Shown piece after piece: positions 47,414 to 56,135 of a stretch of DNA of 64,000 bases. The notes under the pieces are model-generated. The model saw only the letters and a list, made by a program, of their open reading frames with translations, made no database searches and was not told the origin of the DNA. The position numbers and the translations under genes were made by a program. Source of the stretch: Cytophagales bacterium (GTDB lineage: Bacteria > Bacteroidota > Bacteroidia > Cytophagales > Cytophagaceae); NCBI GenBank assembly GCA_004294225.1, contig REBA01000015.1, forward strand, positions 1 through 64,000, written 5' to 3'. How positions within the stretch are numbered: position 1 is the first letter of the stretch; every line of letters begins with the position of its first letter.

Positions 47414-49108
47414 TTATTTGCTCACTGCAAATTTTACATTTGAAACGTTTTTGGAAGAAGATATTTTTAATAAATAATTACCAACTTCTAAATTAGATAC
47501 ATTAAATTCTAATCTATTAGAGCCACTTGTAAAATTTAGTTTTCCGCTATTGATAACCCTTCCAGACATATCCATCATTTGGAAATTTGCATCTGAAGAA
47601 ATTTCTGAGTTTAGGTTTACATACATTAAATCAGAAGCAGGTACAGGATAAATAGAGAAGTTATTGAATGCAACACCCTCTATAGAAGTAGGTGCAGATG
47701 GAAGTACAATCACTGTACCATCTGCTAAAACTGCTATTAAACCAAAAGCATTAGTTTCTGGAGCTTTTGGAGCAAAGAAACCAGAAGCCAACACCACTGC
47801 TGACTTACCAGCTAAACCACTTAAAGGAGCAGAGAATGAAGCAACAGTGCTAACACCAGTGGCATCTTTAATATCTAAAGTGTAGTTTGCAGAAGGAACT
47901 TCTATTTCATCGGTGATAGCTTTGTATGCTGCGTTATCTACAATTGTAGCCACACCTCTTGCTACTACATCTACTGTAGGGGCATCAGGAGAACCATGAA
48001 CAACATGTAAACTAGTTTTTCCAGGGGCAGCAGTATATTTAACGTTTTCTTTAGTTAATAAAGTAAATGCAGTATTGATTCCATTTGGATTTTCAGCAGT
48101 AGTTCCTCCGATAATACCAGAAGCAATCGCTAAATAAGTTTTACCAGCACCTAATGTAGCAGTAAACTTAGCTAATGAATCATTAGCTGGTTTTCCTGGA
48201 GCCGATACTGCAATATTTAAAACTACCCCAGCAGGAACTAATTGAAATTTAGTAGCCGTACGATATTTGAATCCTTTTGCAAATGAACCACCATTAACAA
48301 ATAAATCTACAGTTGTGGCAGCAAGCTGTGGTGCATTGTGAATTACTTGAAGCAATGCCTTATCTGATGGACCAAATGGTACTACAGTTCCACTTGCAAG
48401 TGCTGCAAAAAGACCAAAGGCAGAACCAGATTTGTTTTTGCTAGGATCCAAGAAACCACTAGCAAATACTACTGCAGCACCTCCACCTAAAGTAGAAAGA
48501 TCTACTTTGTAAGAAGCTACATTTCCTTTACTAGCACTATCTTTCACATTAATTACATACTCAGCTGCAGGAACGGTAAGGTAAGGTGTAAATCCTTTAA
48601 AAGGAGCATTGTTTACTAATGTACCTACGCCTAAAGCTTCTACATCTACAGTTGGAGCATCAGTAGCACCATGCATGACAGCAAAAGAAACATTACCTGC
48701 TGTAGAAGACTCAAGTGCTACATCACTAATTACTAAACCAAATTCGGTGTTAATTTTATCAGGATTCGCTGCGAAACCAGTTCCTACAAGACCGCTTGCT
48801 ACTGCTACATATTTTTTTCCAGCAGCAAGTGTAACGGTAAATGTTTTAATGGGGTCTTTAGAATCTGTGCTAGTAGGAGCACAAACACTTATTTTAATAG
48901 GAACACCAGCAGGAGCATCTACAAAAGGTGATGCTTTTCTGAATGCAAAATTATCTAAGAGAGGAGTAGCACCATCATTCAAATAAATATCTACAGAAGC
49001 AGCGGCAGGGTCTGCACTGTTATGAATTACTTGTAAACGAGCAGTCTGAGCGTTTGCAATTGTGAAAGCAGCAAATAAAGCCACTAGAGTGTAAATTGTT
49101 TTTTTCAT
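47414..49108 (-). CDS. Secreted protein with four DUF4397-like repeats and a T9SS sorting domain
   Basis: A 564-residue surface or secreted protein. The signal peptide (IYTLVALFAAFTIANAQ) is followed by four related beta domains of about 100 residues each: TARLQVIHNSADPAAASVDIYL, SFAVMHGATDAPTVDVEALG, ALLQVIHNAPQLAATTVDLFV and SLHVVHGSPDAPTVDVVARG. Each has a V.H...DAP.vDv start. Units one and three are closest to each other, as are two and four, so an ancestral pair was duplicated. The last ~80 residues are a T9SS type A sorting domain (FSIYPVPASDLMYVNL, then LEVGNYLLKI and NVKFAVSK). It would be PorU/PorV cargo. Function of DUF4397 is unknown. Confidence 0.92.
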   Translation of the reverse strand: MKKTIYTLVALFAAFTIANAQTARLQVIHNSADPAAASVDIYLNDGATPLLDNFAFRKASPFVDAPAGVPIKISVCAPTSTDSKDPIKTFTVTLAAGKKYVAVASGLVGTGFAANPDKINTEFGLVISDVALESSTAGNVSFAVMHGATDAPTVDVEALGVGTLVNNAPFKGFTPYLTVPAAEYVINVKDSASKGNVASYKVDLSTLGGGAAVVFASGFLDPSKNKSGSAFGLFAALASGTVVPFGPSDKALLQVIHNAPQLAATTVDLFVNGGSFAKGFKYRTATKFQLVPAGVVLNIAVSAPGKPANDSLAKFTATLGAGKTYLAIASGIIGGTTAENPNGINTAFTLLTKENVKYTAAPGKTSLHVVHGSPDAPTVDVVARGVATIVDNAAYKAITDEIEVPSANYTLDIKDATGVSTVASFSAPLSGLAGKSAVVLASGFFAPKAPETNAFGLIAVLADGTVIVLPSAPTSIEGVAFNNFSIYPVPASDLMYVNLNSEISSDANFQMMDMSGRVINSGKLNFTSGSNRLEFNVSNLEVGNYLLKISSSKNVSNVKFAVSK

Positions 49109-49239
49109 GATTTTTATAATTATAGTAATAGAATTGGGTTAATTGTATCAGTATAACTATGGAAACATTATTTTGTTTAATAAAATTATAAATTTATTAA
49201 ACATTTGTTAAACAAAATAATTAAAAAACTAAAAATCAA

Positions 49240-50616
49240 TTAACTATTTTTTGAAAATTCTTTATAAAATTCTACAATGGTTTCTATTCCTTTAAAAAAA
49301 TTGCTAATTCTAAAGCTTTCATTGGGGGAATGTATAGCATCTTCATCCAAACCGAAGCCCAATAGTAAGGTTTTGATTCCTAGTTTTCTTTCAAAAAGAC
49401 TAACTATAGGAATGCTACCTCCTTCTCTCATAGGAATTGGAGTTTTTCCCCAAGTAGTTTCGAAAGCTAAACTAGCAGCTTTATAAGCTTTAGTATTTGT
49501 GGGTGTTATCGCTGGCTCACCACCATGATGGGGGGTCAATTCTACCTTAACCCCTTTGGGAGCTATTGATTTAAAATAGTCGGAGAACAATTGGGTTATT
49601 TTAGCAGAACTTTGATTGGGTACCAATCTCATCGAAATTTTTGCGAATGCTTTTGATGGCAATACTGTTTTAGCTCCTTCCCCAGTGTATCCACCCCAAA
49701 TTCCATTTACATCTAATGTAGGTCGAATAGCTACCCTTTCTAGGGTAGTATATCCATATTCTCCATAAACTTCTTCTATATCCAAAGCATTTTTATACTC
49801 TTCTAATACAAATGGAGCTTGGTTCATCAATGCTCGTTCTTCTTGATTTAGTTCGATTACCTCATCATAAAAATGAGGTATGGTTATTTTTTGATTTTTA
49901 TCTTTCAAAGAAGCAATCATTTCACAAAGCACATTAATAGGATTAGCAACTGCTCCTCCATATAAACCTGAATGCAAATCTCTTTTAGGCCCTGTAATTG
50001 CAACTTCTAGATAGCTCAGACCTCTTAAACCTACAGTAATTGAGGGTGTTTCATTAGATATGATTCCTGTATCAGATATTAATACTACATCTGCTTTGAG
50101 CAATTCTTTATTTTCATTGATAAATGATTCTAAATTATCTGAACCAATTTCTTCTTCTCCTTCAATAATGAATTTTATGTTACAGCTCAGAGCATTGGTT
50201 TGGAGCAATGTTTCTAATACTTTAATGTGCATATACATTTGCCCTTTATCATCACAGGCTCCTCTTGCAAAAATCTTCCCATTTCTAATTGTTGGTTCAA
50301 AAGGAGGCGTCAACCAAAGGTCTAAAGGGTCTGGTGGCTGAACATCGTAATGTCCATAGACAAGAACTGTAGGTTTAGATTCATCAATAATCTTATCTGC
50401 ATATACAACAGGGTAACCCTTGGTAGGCATAATCTTAATATTCTCAGCTCCTGCCTCCATTAATTTTGCCTTTAAAAAGTCTGCCGTACGAAAAACATCG
50501 TCCTTATATTTGCTATCTGCACTTACTGAGGGAATTCTTAAAAGCTGAAAAAGCTCTTCTAAAAATCTATCTTGATGAGCAATAATATATGGATGGTTTA
50601 TTTTCATAGAATTCAT
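49240..50616 (-). CDS. M20-family metallodipeptidase
   Basis: Zinc-dependent dipeptidase/aminoacylase-like enzyme of 458 residues. Metal ligands are visible: His in VYGHYDVQPPDPLDLW, the bridging Asp in GACDDKGQMYMH, and the general base and ligand Glu pair in IEGEEEIGSDNLE. The dimerisation domain begins near EVAITGPKRDLHSGLYGG, with AVANPINVLCEMIA. The last motif GGSIPIV and the end GLDEDAIHSPNESFRI supply the final His. No signal peptide is seen, so it is cytoplasmic. The start may be Met1 or Met4. A SemiSWEET gene is divergent from it. Confidence 0.94.
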   Translation of the reverse strand: MNSMKINHPYIIAHQDRFLEELFQLLRIPSVSADSKYKDDVFRTADFLKAKLMEAGAENIKIMPTKGYPVVYADKIIDESKPTVLVYGHYDVQPPDPLDLWLTPPFEPTIRNGKIFARGACDDKGQMYMHIKVLETLLQTNALSCNIKFIIEGEEEIGSDNLESFINENKELLKADVVLISDTGIISNETPSITVGLRGLSYLEVAITGPKRDLHSGLYGGAVANPINVLCEMIASLKDKNQKITIPHFYDEVIELNQEERALMNQAPFVLEEYKNALDIEEVYGEYGYTTLERVAIRPTLDVNGIWGGYTGEGAKTVLPSKAFAKISMRLVPNQSSAKITQLFSDYFKSIAPKGVKVELTPHHGGEPAITPTNTKAYKAASLAFETTWGKTPIPMREGGSIPIVSLFERKLGIKTLLLGFGLDEDAIHSPNESFRISNFFKGIETIVEFYKEFSKNS

Positions 50617-50692
50617 AAGAAATTTAGAATATAATTAATGATACAATAAATATGACTACTAAGATATGTAACTTTATATATATTATAAAAAA

Positions 50693-50950
50693 ATGAATTC
50701 GATTGATATCATTGGTGGTATAGCGGGCTTACTTACTACGGTTGCCTTTCTTCCCCAAGTAATCAAAACATATAAAGAGAAGTCTGCTAAAGGGTTATCC
50801 TTATCTATGTTTATTATTTTTTGTTCAGGTGTTTCTCTTTGGCTGATTTATGGTTTGCTAAAAAAAGACTTCCCTATTATAATTACCAATTTAGCAACAC
50901 TTAGTCTTTCAGGAATATTGCTTTATTTTAAATTCAAGTTCAAAGAATAA
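50693..50950 (+). CDS. SemiSWEET-family sugar transporter
   Basis: An 85-residue three-helix membrane protein of the PQ-loop/SemiSWEET type. It has the PQ motif in TVAFLPQVIKTYKEKSAKGLSLSMF, then FCSGVSLWLIYGLLKKDFPIIITNLATLSLSGILLYFKF. Members form dimers that transport sugars by facilitated diffusion. It starts with ATG at 50693, is monocistronic, and ends 10 nt before the end of the convergent inositol monophosphatase gene. Confidence 0.92.
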   Translation: MNSIDIIGGIAGLLTTVAFLPQVIKTYKEKSAKGLSLSMFIIFCSGVSLWLIYGLLKKDFPIIITNLATLSLSGILLYFKFKFKE

Positions 50951-50960
50951 TAGTTCTGTG

Positions 50961-51773
50961 CTATTCTTTCCAATATTTCTTAATGCTCGAGAGTAATTCG
51001 TTATGAAAATTAGAATTCGTAGCGAGTACTCTTTTCCCGAGCCTGTCTTTATTTTCATTATTGAAATCGGTAATTTTGCCTCCTGCTTCTTCAAGTATAA
51101 TAAGGCCAGCAGCAATATCCCAAATATTAATATTGAACTCAATATAGGCATCTAATCGCCCGCAAGCTACATATACCATATCAGCTGCTGCACTGCCTAA
51201 TCTCCTTACACCATGCGAATTTCCTACTAAAGACTTGATAATTTCAAAATAGGCTTCTTTTTTACCTTCTAAATTATAGGGAAATCCTACCACTAAAAGA
51301 GCATCTGATTGTTTTTTGGCTTGAGAAACTTTGATTTTATTGCCATTACACCATGCTCCGCCTCCTTTCCAAGCGGAATAAGATTCATGGCGAGATATTT
51401 CATATACGACACCTAATAGCACTTCGTCTTCCTCCATTAAGGCTATACTAATACTGTATGGAGGTAATTGATGAAGAAAATTAGTAGTTCCATCTAAAGG
51501 GTCTATCACCCATTTCAACCCTTGTTCAGTTTGTTCTACTGTTCCTTCCTCGGTAATAAATCCTGCTTGGGGAAGTAGCAGTGATAAGCCTTTTACTAAC
51601 ATTTTTTCTGATTCTTTATCTACATAAGAAACCATGTCTGTGGGGCTTTTATACTCTATCTTAGCATTATCAAAGCTCATTCCTTCTTGTTCTATAAAGA
51701 AAGCGACTGTTTTTGCCAAAGATTCAACTTCTTTGCATAACGTTTCTAAATCAAGGTTTAATTGCTTATTCAT
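50961..51773 (-). CDS. Inositol monophosphatase family protein
   Basis: Mg-dependent phosphatase of the IMPase/SuhB family, 270 residues. Motifs: FITEEGTVEQ (metal ligand Glu pair), WVIDPLDGTTNFLHQLP (metal-binding D-x-x-D-G-T), and C-terminal NINIWDIAAGLIILEEAGGKITDF. Substrate could be inositol-1-phosphate or a related sugar phosphate such as 3'-phosphoadenosine compounds; sequence alone does not decide. It lies 60 nt downstream of carB on the minus strand, beyond the carB terminator. Confidence 0.93.
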   Translation of the reverse strand: MNKQLNLDLETLCKEVESLAKTVAFFIEQEGMSFDNAKIEYKSPTDMVSYVDKESEKMLVKGLSLLLPQAGFITEEGTVEQTEQGLKWVIDPLDGTTNFLHQLPPYSISIALMEEDEVLLGVVYEISRHESYSAWKGGGAWCNGNKIKVSQAKKQSDALLVVGFPYNLEGKKEAYFEIIKSLVGNSHGVRRLGSAAADMVYVACGRLDAYIEFNINIWDIAAGLIILEEAGGKITDFNNENKDRLGKRVLATNSNFHNELLSSIKKYWKE

Positions 51774-51795
51774 ATCATTTGGAAATTAGAAATTT

Positions 51796-51830
51796 AAAAA
51801 AATGAAGCCCAACCTTTGTGGGTTGGGCTT
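51796..51830 (-). terminator. Intrinsic terminator after carB
   Basis: A 10-bp stem AAGCCCAACC / GGTTGGGCTT with a 6-nt loop. On the minus strand CA and seven Ts follow. It separates carB from the inositol monophosphatase gene. Confidence 0.85.
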
Positions 51831-51833
51831 TGG

Positions 51834-54647
51834 CTATCTACTCAAGTAAAGATTACGTTCTGAATACACTTTCAAGAAAAAATCATCTGTAAGGTCGTCT
51901 ATAAAATAGATGGCTTCTCCGGTAGATTTCATCTCTGGTCCTAGTTCTTTATTCACTTCTGGAAATTTATTGAATGAAAATACTGGTATTTTGATGGCAT
52001 ATCCTTTTTTCACAGGTTTGAAATCAAAATCAGTAACTTTTGCTCCAAGCATGACTTTGGTAGCATAGTTTACATAAGGCTCTTGGTAAGCTTTGCAAAT
52101 AAATGGAACTGTTCGTGAAGCTCTTGGATTGGCTTCTATAACATATACTTTCTCATCTTTTACAGCAAATTGAATATTAATCAAACCTACGGTGTTTAGT
52201 GCTAGAGCAATTCTTTTTGTGTAATTTTCAATAAGTGCTATTTCTAAAGCTCCAAGATTGAATGGAGGAAGAACGGCGTTAGAGTCTCCCGAATGAATTC
52301 CGGCTGGTTCTATATGCTCCATAATGCCAATGATGTAAACATTCTCTCCATCACAAATGGCATCTGCTTCGGCTTCTATAGCGTTCTCTAAGAAGTGATC
52401 AACCAATACCTTGTTTCCTGGTATATCTTTCAATAAATCTACTACATGTGACTCCAATTCTTTTTCATTAATCACAATCTTCATGCTTTGACCACCCAAA
52501 ACATAAGAAGGACGAACTAATAATGGGAAGCTTAAATTTTTACATAAATCTAAAGCCTCGTCAGCATTTTCTATCACTCCAAATTCTGGATAGGGAATAT
52601 TATTTTCCTTGAGCATAGAAGAGAAACTTCCTCTATCTTCTGCTAAGTCAAGAGATTTGAAATTAGTGCCAATGATTTTAATACCATATCTTTCTAGCTT
52701 TTCGGCTAGTTTCAGAGCTGTTTGCCCACCAAGTTGTACAATAACCCCTTCAGGTTTCTCATGAAGGATAATATCGTAAATATGTTCCCAAAATACTGGT
52801 TCGAAATATAATTTATCAGCAATATCAAAATCCGTAGAAACTGTTTCTGGGTTACAGTTGATCATAATGGTTTCATAACCGAGCTCTTTTGCTGCCAATA
52901 CACCATGAACACAAGAATAATCAAACTCTATTCCTTGCCCTATTCTATTAGGCCCAGAACCCAATACCACTATTTTTTTTCTATCTGTAACTATTGATTC
53001 GTTTTCTCCATCAAAACAAGAGTAGTAATAAGGTGTTTTGGCTTCAAATTCTGCGGCACAAGTATCCACCATTTTATATACCCTATGAATTCCTAATTCT
53101 AATCTTTTGTTAAATACTTCACTTTCTAAACAATCTAAAATGTGAGCAATTTGTCTATCAGCATATCCCTTTTGCTTTGCAATACGCAATAAGCGTTCAG
53201 GGATTGAAGCGATATCAAATTTCTCGATTTCTTTTTCAAGAACATTCAACTCTTCTATTTGATACAAGAACCAAGGGTCTATTTTGGTGAGATTTTGAAT
53301 CGTTTTTGAAGGAATACCCATCTTAAAGGCATCTTTTATATGAAATAGACGATTCCAACTTGGATGTGCTAAGCTTTCTAGAATTACCTCTTGATTGGTA
53401 ACTTCTTTGCCATCTGCACCTAAACCGTTCCTTTTAATTTCTAAAGATTGACATGCTTTTTGCAATGCTTCTTGGAAATTTCTACCTATTCCCATGGCTT
53501 CTCCTACAGACTTCATTTGTAAGCCAAGCTCTCTGTCTGCACCTTTGAATTTATCAAAATTCCATCTTGGTACCTTTACTATCACATAATCTATGGCTGG
53601 TTCAAAATAGGCACTCGTTGTTTTGGTTATAGCATTATTTAATTCATCTAGATTGTACCCTATAGCTAGTTTTGCTGCTATTTTAGCAATCGGATACCCT
53701 GTGGCTTTAGAAGCGAGTGCCGAAGAGCGTGATACCCTAGGATTTATTTCTATCCCTATAATCTCGGTTTCATCTTTTGGATTTACAGAAAACTGTACAT
53801 TGCAACCTCCAGCAAAATTGCCAATACCGTTCATCATCTTAATGGCGTGATCGCGCATATTCTGGTAAGCGGTATCTGAAAGGGTCATTGCAGGGGCAAC
53901 GGTAATAGAATCACCTGTATGCACTCCCATAGGGTCAAAATTTTCTATAGAGCAAATGATGATAACATTACCAATATTGTCTCTTAATAATTCTAACTCG
54001 TATTCTTTCCAACCTTTGATGCTTTGCTCTACCAAAACCTCATGAGTTGGCGATGCGTGTAAACCAGAATTCAGAGCTGCATCAAACTTAGCTGGGTCTT
54101 CTACAAAACCTCCTCCATAACCTCCCAAAGTAAATGAAGGTCTAATCACTAGAGGAAATCCTATTCTTTGAGCTATTTCTTTTCCTTGTAGAAAAGAGGT
54201 GGCTGTCTCCCCCTTGCACACACCAACATTTAATTCCAACATTTTCAGACGGAATTTTTCTCTATCTTCAGTTGTTTCAATTGCTTTGATATCCACTCCG
54301 ATCATTCTCACGCCATACTTTTTCCAAATTCCTGCTTTTTCGCAATCAATGGCCAAATTTAAGGCTGTTTGCCCTCCCATAGTAGGCAATACGGCATCAA
54401 TCTTATGATTCTCTAGAATTTCTATAATATATTTTTTCTCAAGAGGCTTCAGGTAAACATTATCTGCTGTTACCTTATCGGTCATGATGGTAGCTGGATT
54501 AGAATTGATTAGGGTTACTTCTATTCCTTCTTCTCTAAGAGAACGTGAGGCTTGTGAACCTGCATAATCAAATTCGCATGCTTGACCTATAACTATTGGT
54601 CCGCTTCCTATTATAAGTACTGATTTGATGCTATTGTCTTTTGGCAT
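51834..54647 (-). CDS. carB: Carbamoyl-phosphate synthase large subunit, short form
   Basis: Makes carbamoyl phosphate from ammonia, bicarbonate and two ATP. It has 937 residues with two ATP-grasp halves. Half one starts SVLIIGSGPIVIGQACEFDYAG with NSNPATIMTD and MGGQTALN. Half two starts VVLGSGPNRIGQGIEFDYSCVH with NCNPETVSTDFD and QLGGQTALK, and VIEANPRASRTVPF. It stops soon after GEAIYFIDDL. The ~130-residue MGS-like regulatory domain found at the C-terminus of the E. coli enzyme (1073 residues) is absent. From memory, several Bacteroidota lineages have this shorter form. The promoter carries an inverted repeat. Confidence 0.96.
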   Translation of the reverse strand: MPKDNSIKSVLIIGSGPIVIGQACEFDYAGSQASRSLREEGIEVTLINSNPATIMTDKVTADNVYLKPLEKKYIIEILENHKIDAVLPTMGGQTALNLAIDCEKAGIWKKYGVRMIGVDIKAIETTEDREKFRLKMLELNVGVCKGETATSFLQGKEIAQRIGFPLVIRPSFTLGGYGGGFVEDPAKFDAALNSGLHASPTHEVLVEQSIKGWKEYELELLRDNIGNVIIICSIENFDPMGVHTGDSITVAPAMTLSDTAYQNMRDHAIKMMNGIGNFAGGCNVQFSVNPKDETEIIGIEINPRVSRSSALASKATGYPIAKIAAKLAIGYNLDELNNAITKTTSAYFEPAIDYVIVKVPRWNFDKFKGADRELGLQMKSVGEAMGIGRNFQEALQKACQSLEIKRNGLGADGKEVTNQEVILESLAHPSWNRLFHIKDAFKMGIPSKTIQNLTKIDPWFLYQIEELNVLEKEIEKFDIASIPERLLRIAKQKGYADRQIAHILDCLESEVFNKRLELGIHRVYKMVDTCAAEFEAKTPYYYSCFDGENESIVTDRKKIVVLGSGPNRIGQGIEFDYSCVHGVLAAKELGYETIMINCNPETVSTDFDIADKLYFEPVFWEHIYDIILHEKPEGVIVQLGGQTALKLAEKLERYGIKIIGTNFKSLDLAEDRGSFSSMLKENNIPYPEFGVIENADEALDLCKNLSFPLLVRPSYVLGGQSMKIVINEKELESHVVDLLKDIPGNKVLVDHFLENAIEAEADAICDGENVYIIGIMEHIEPAGIHSGDSNAVLPPFNLGALEIALIENYTKRIALALNTVGLINIQFAVKDEKVYVIEANPRASRTVPFICKAYQEPYVNYATKVMLGAKVTDFDFKPVKKGYAIKIPVFSFNKFPEVNKELGPEMKSTGEAIYFIDDLTDDFFLKVYSERNLYLSR

Positions 54648-54700
54648 TGGATTAAGTGTATATTAAAAATTATGGCTTTCTGTAAATCTCTTTAATATTT

Positions 54701-54741
54701 TTAGATTCAAATTGAGCAAAGTTAGAGCAATTTGAATCTAA
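54701..54741 (-). promoter_or_regulatory. carB promoter box inside a perfect 14-bp inverted repeat (candidate operator)
   Basis: TTAGATTCAAATTG (54701-54714) and its exact complement CAATTTGAATCTAA (54728-54741) are separated by 13 nt. The TAACTTTG box for carB (minus strand, 54717-54724) lies in the centre. A TTG on the minus strand at 54743-54745 is 18 nt upstream of the box. The repeat is 54 nt from the carB ATG. Such symmetry around a promoter suggests a dimeric repressor site. Confidence 0.65.
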
Positions 54742-54980
54742 TCAAAAGAGAAAAATTGCTTATTTATGTTAAGAAATTATAAATAATTGAAAATTTTTGA
54801 TTTGAATATTTCTTTTTGCGTTTTGCTCTTCAATTATTTATTAACAAATGAACTAAAATTAGCTAATCAACATATTACAAAATACTTAATATTATTTTCT
54901 TAATCACTCAACAAATTTAAAATTCATTATTCTTTAAGAAGAAGTGAAGTACAGAAAACATAGTATTCTACTTTTAGTTC

Positions 54981-54988
54981 TATATTTG
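54981..54988 (+). promoter_or_regulatory. Candidate promoter -7 box (TATATTTG) for the VWA-AAA+ operon
   Basis: TATATTTG fits TAnnTTTG, 25 nt upstream of the ATG at 55014; no TTG at the expected spacing. Confidence 0.4.
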
Positions 54989-55013
54989 AACAGTTGCAAT
55001 AAAAACCCTCAAT

Positions 55014-56111
55014 ATGATTGGTGTAAGATTTTCTAAATACATACCAGATGAAAATGGGAAAAGTTCTTTTGAAAAAATCTCAAAAATATTTTTCCAGTTG
55101 CTCTCCTACACCAATGGCAATGCCAATGAAGCTTTAGAATGGCTAAACGAACTCAATAACCAATATAATTTTGCTGATAATGAATATGGAATAGGAAACT
55201 TTATTGAAGACCTAAAATCTAAAGGTTATTTACAAGAAAATAATCAGACTGGAAGCTTCAACATTACTGGTAAATCTGAACAAACCATAAGGAAAAACGC
55301 TCTAGAAGAAATATTTGGTAAACTGAAGAAAACAGACAGAGGCAATCATAAGTCACCAATTATTGGGACTGGAGACGAAATTAGCCCAGATACAAGACCT
55401 TATGAATTTGGCGACACATTAGATAGCATCAATTTTACTAATTCTATTCATAATGCTCAGGTCAATCATGGAATTCAAGATTTCAAGCTTACTCATTCAG
55501 ATATAGAAGTACAAGAAAGAGAGCATACTTCTATCAATTCCACAGTTCTTATGATAGACATTTCTCACTCCATGATTCTATATGGAGAAGACAGGATTAC
55601 CCCTGCCAAAAAAGTGGCTATGGCTCTTGCCGAACTCATCAAAACTAAATATCCCAAAGATACACTAGACATTATAGTATTCGGTAACGATGCTTGGCCT
55701 ATTTCGGTTAAGGACCTACCTTATCTTCAAGTGGGGCCATACCATACCAATACTTATGCCGGCCTAGAATTAGCTATGGACATATTAAGAAGAAGAAAAG
55801 TGCAGAACAAGCAAATCTTTATGATTACAGATGGAAAGCCTACTTGCCTCAAAGAAGGCAACAGCTATTACAAGAATAGCTTTGGTCTAGACAAGAAAGT
55901 AATCAATAAAACACTGAATATGGCTGCTCAATGCAGAAGGTTGAAAATACCTATCACCACATTTATGATTGCCAAAGACCCGTATTTACAGGAATTTGTT
56001 CAAGAATTTACCAAAACAAATAATGGAAGGGCTTTCTACAGTTCGCTCAATGGACTTGGGGAGTACATCTTTGAAGATTATATCAAAAATCGAAAAAAAA
56101 CAGTAAGATAA
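55014..56111 (+). CDS. VWA (von Willebrand factor A) domain protein
   Basis: A 365-residue cytoplasmic protein. The N-terminal ~160 residues are helical (SSFEKISKIFFQLLSYTNGN and ALEWLNELNNQYNFADNEYG). The VWA domain begins at about residue 175 with the MIDAS motif Asp182-I-S-H-S, followed by ITPAKKVAMALAELIKTKYP and LDIIVFGNDA. Later parts are a T-containing MIDAS loop in HTNTYAGLELAMDIL and IFMITDGKPT. The MIDAS site looks intact. Its partner, a MoxR-like AAA+ ATPase, starts 24 nt downstream. Such pairs usually act as metal-insertion or protein-complex remodelling chaperones (as MoxR-VWA or chelatase I-D). The client is unknown, and no dehydrogenase or chelatase gene is nearby. Confidence 0.9.
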   Translation: MIGVRFSKYIPDENGKSSFEKISKIFFQLLSYTNGNANEALEWLNELNNQYNFADNEYGIGNFIEDLKSKGYLQENNQTGSFNITGKSEQTIRKNALEEIFGKLKKTDRGNHKSPIIGTGDEISPDTRPYEFGDTLDSINFTNSIHNAQVNHGIQDFKLTHSDIEVQEREHTSINSTVLMIDISHSMILYGEDRITPAKKVAMALAELIKTKYPKDTLDIIVFGNDAWPISVKDLPYLQVGPYHTNTYAGLELAMDILRRRKVQNKQIFMITDGKPTCLKEGNSYYKNSFGLDKKVINKTLNMAAQCRRLKIPITTFMIAKDPYLQEFVQEFTKTNNGRAFYSSLNGLGEYIFEDYIKNRKKTVR

Positions 56112-56135
56112 ACTTATCAAGAATATTCAAATATT

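Larger units (their letters stand above)
54648..55013. other. 366-bp divergent intergenic region between carB and the VWA gene
   Basis: Holds the carB promoter box within an inverted repeat (listed separately) and a TATATTTG box for the VWA gene. The 240 bp between them are very AT-rich, and I see no gene or stable RNA in them. Confidence 0.6.
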
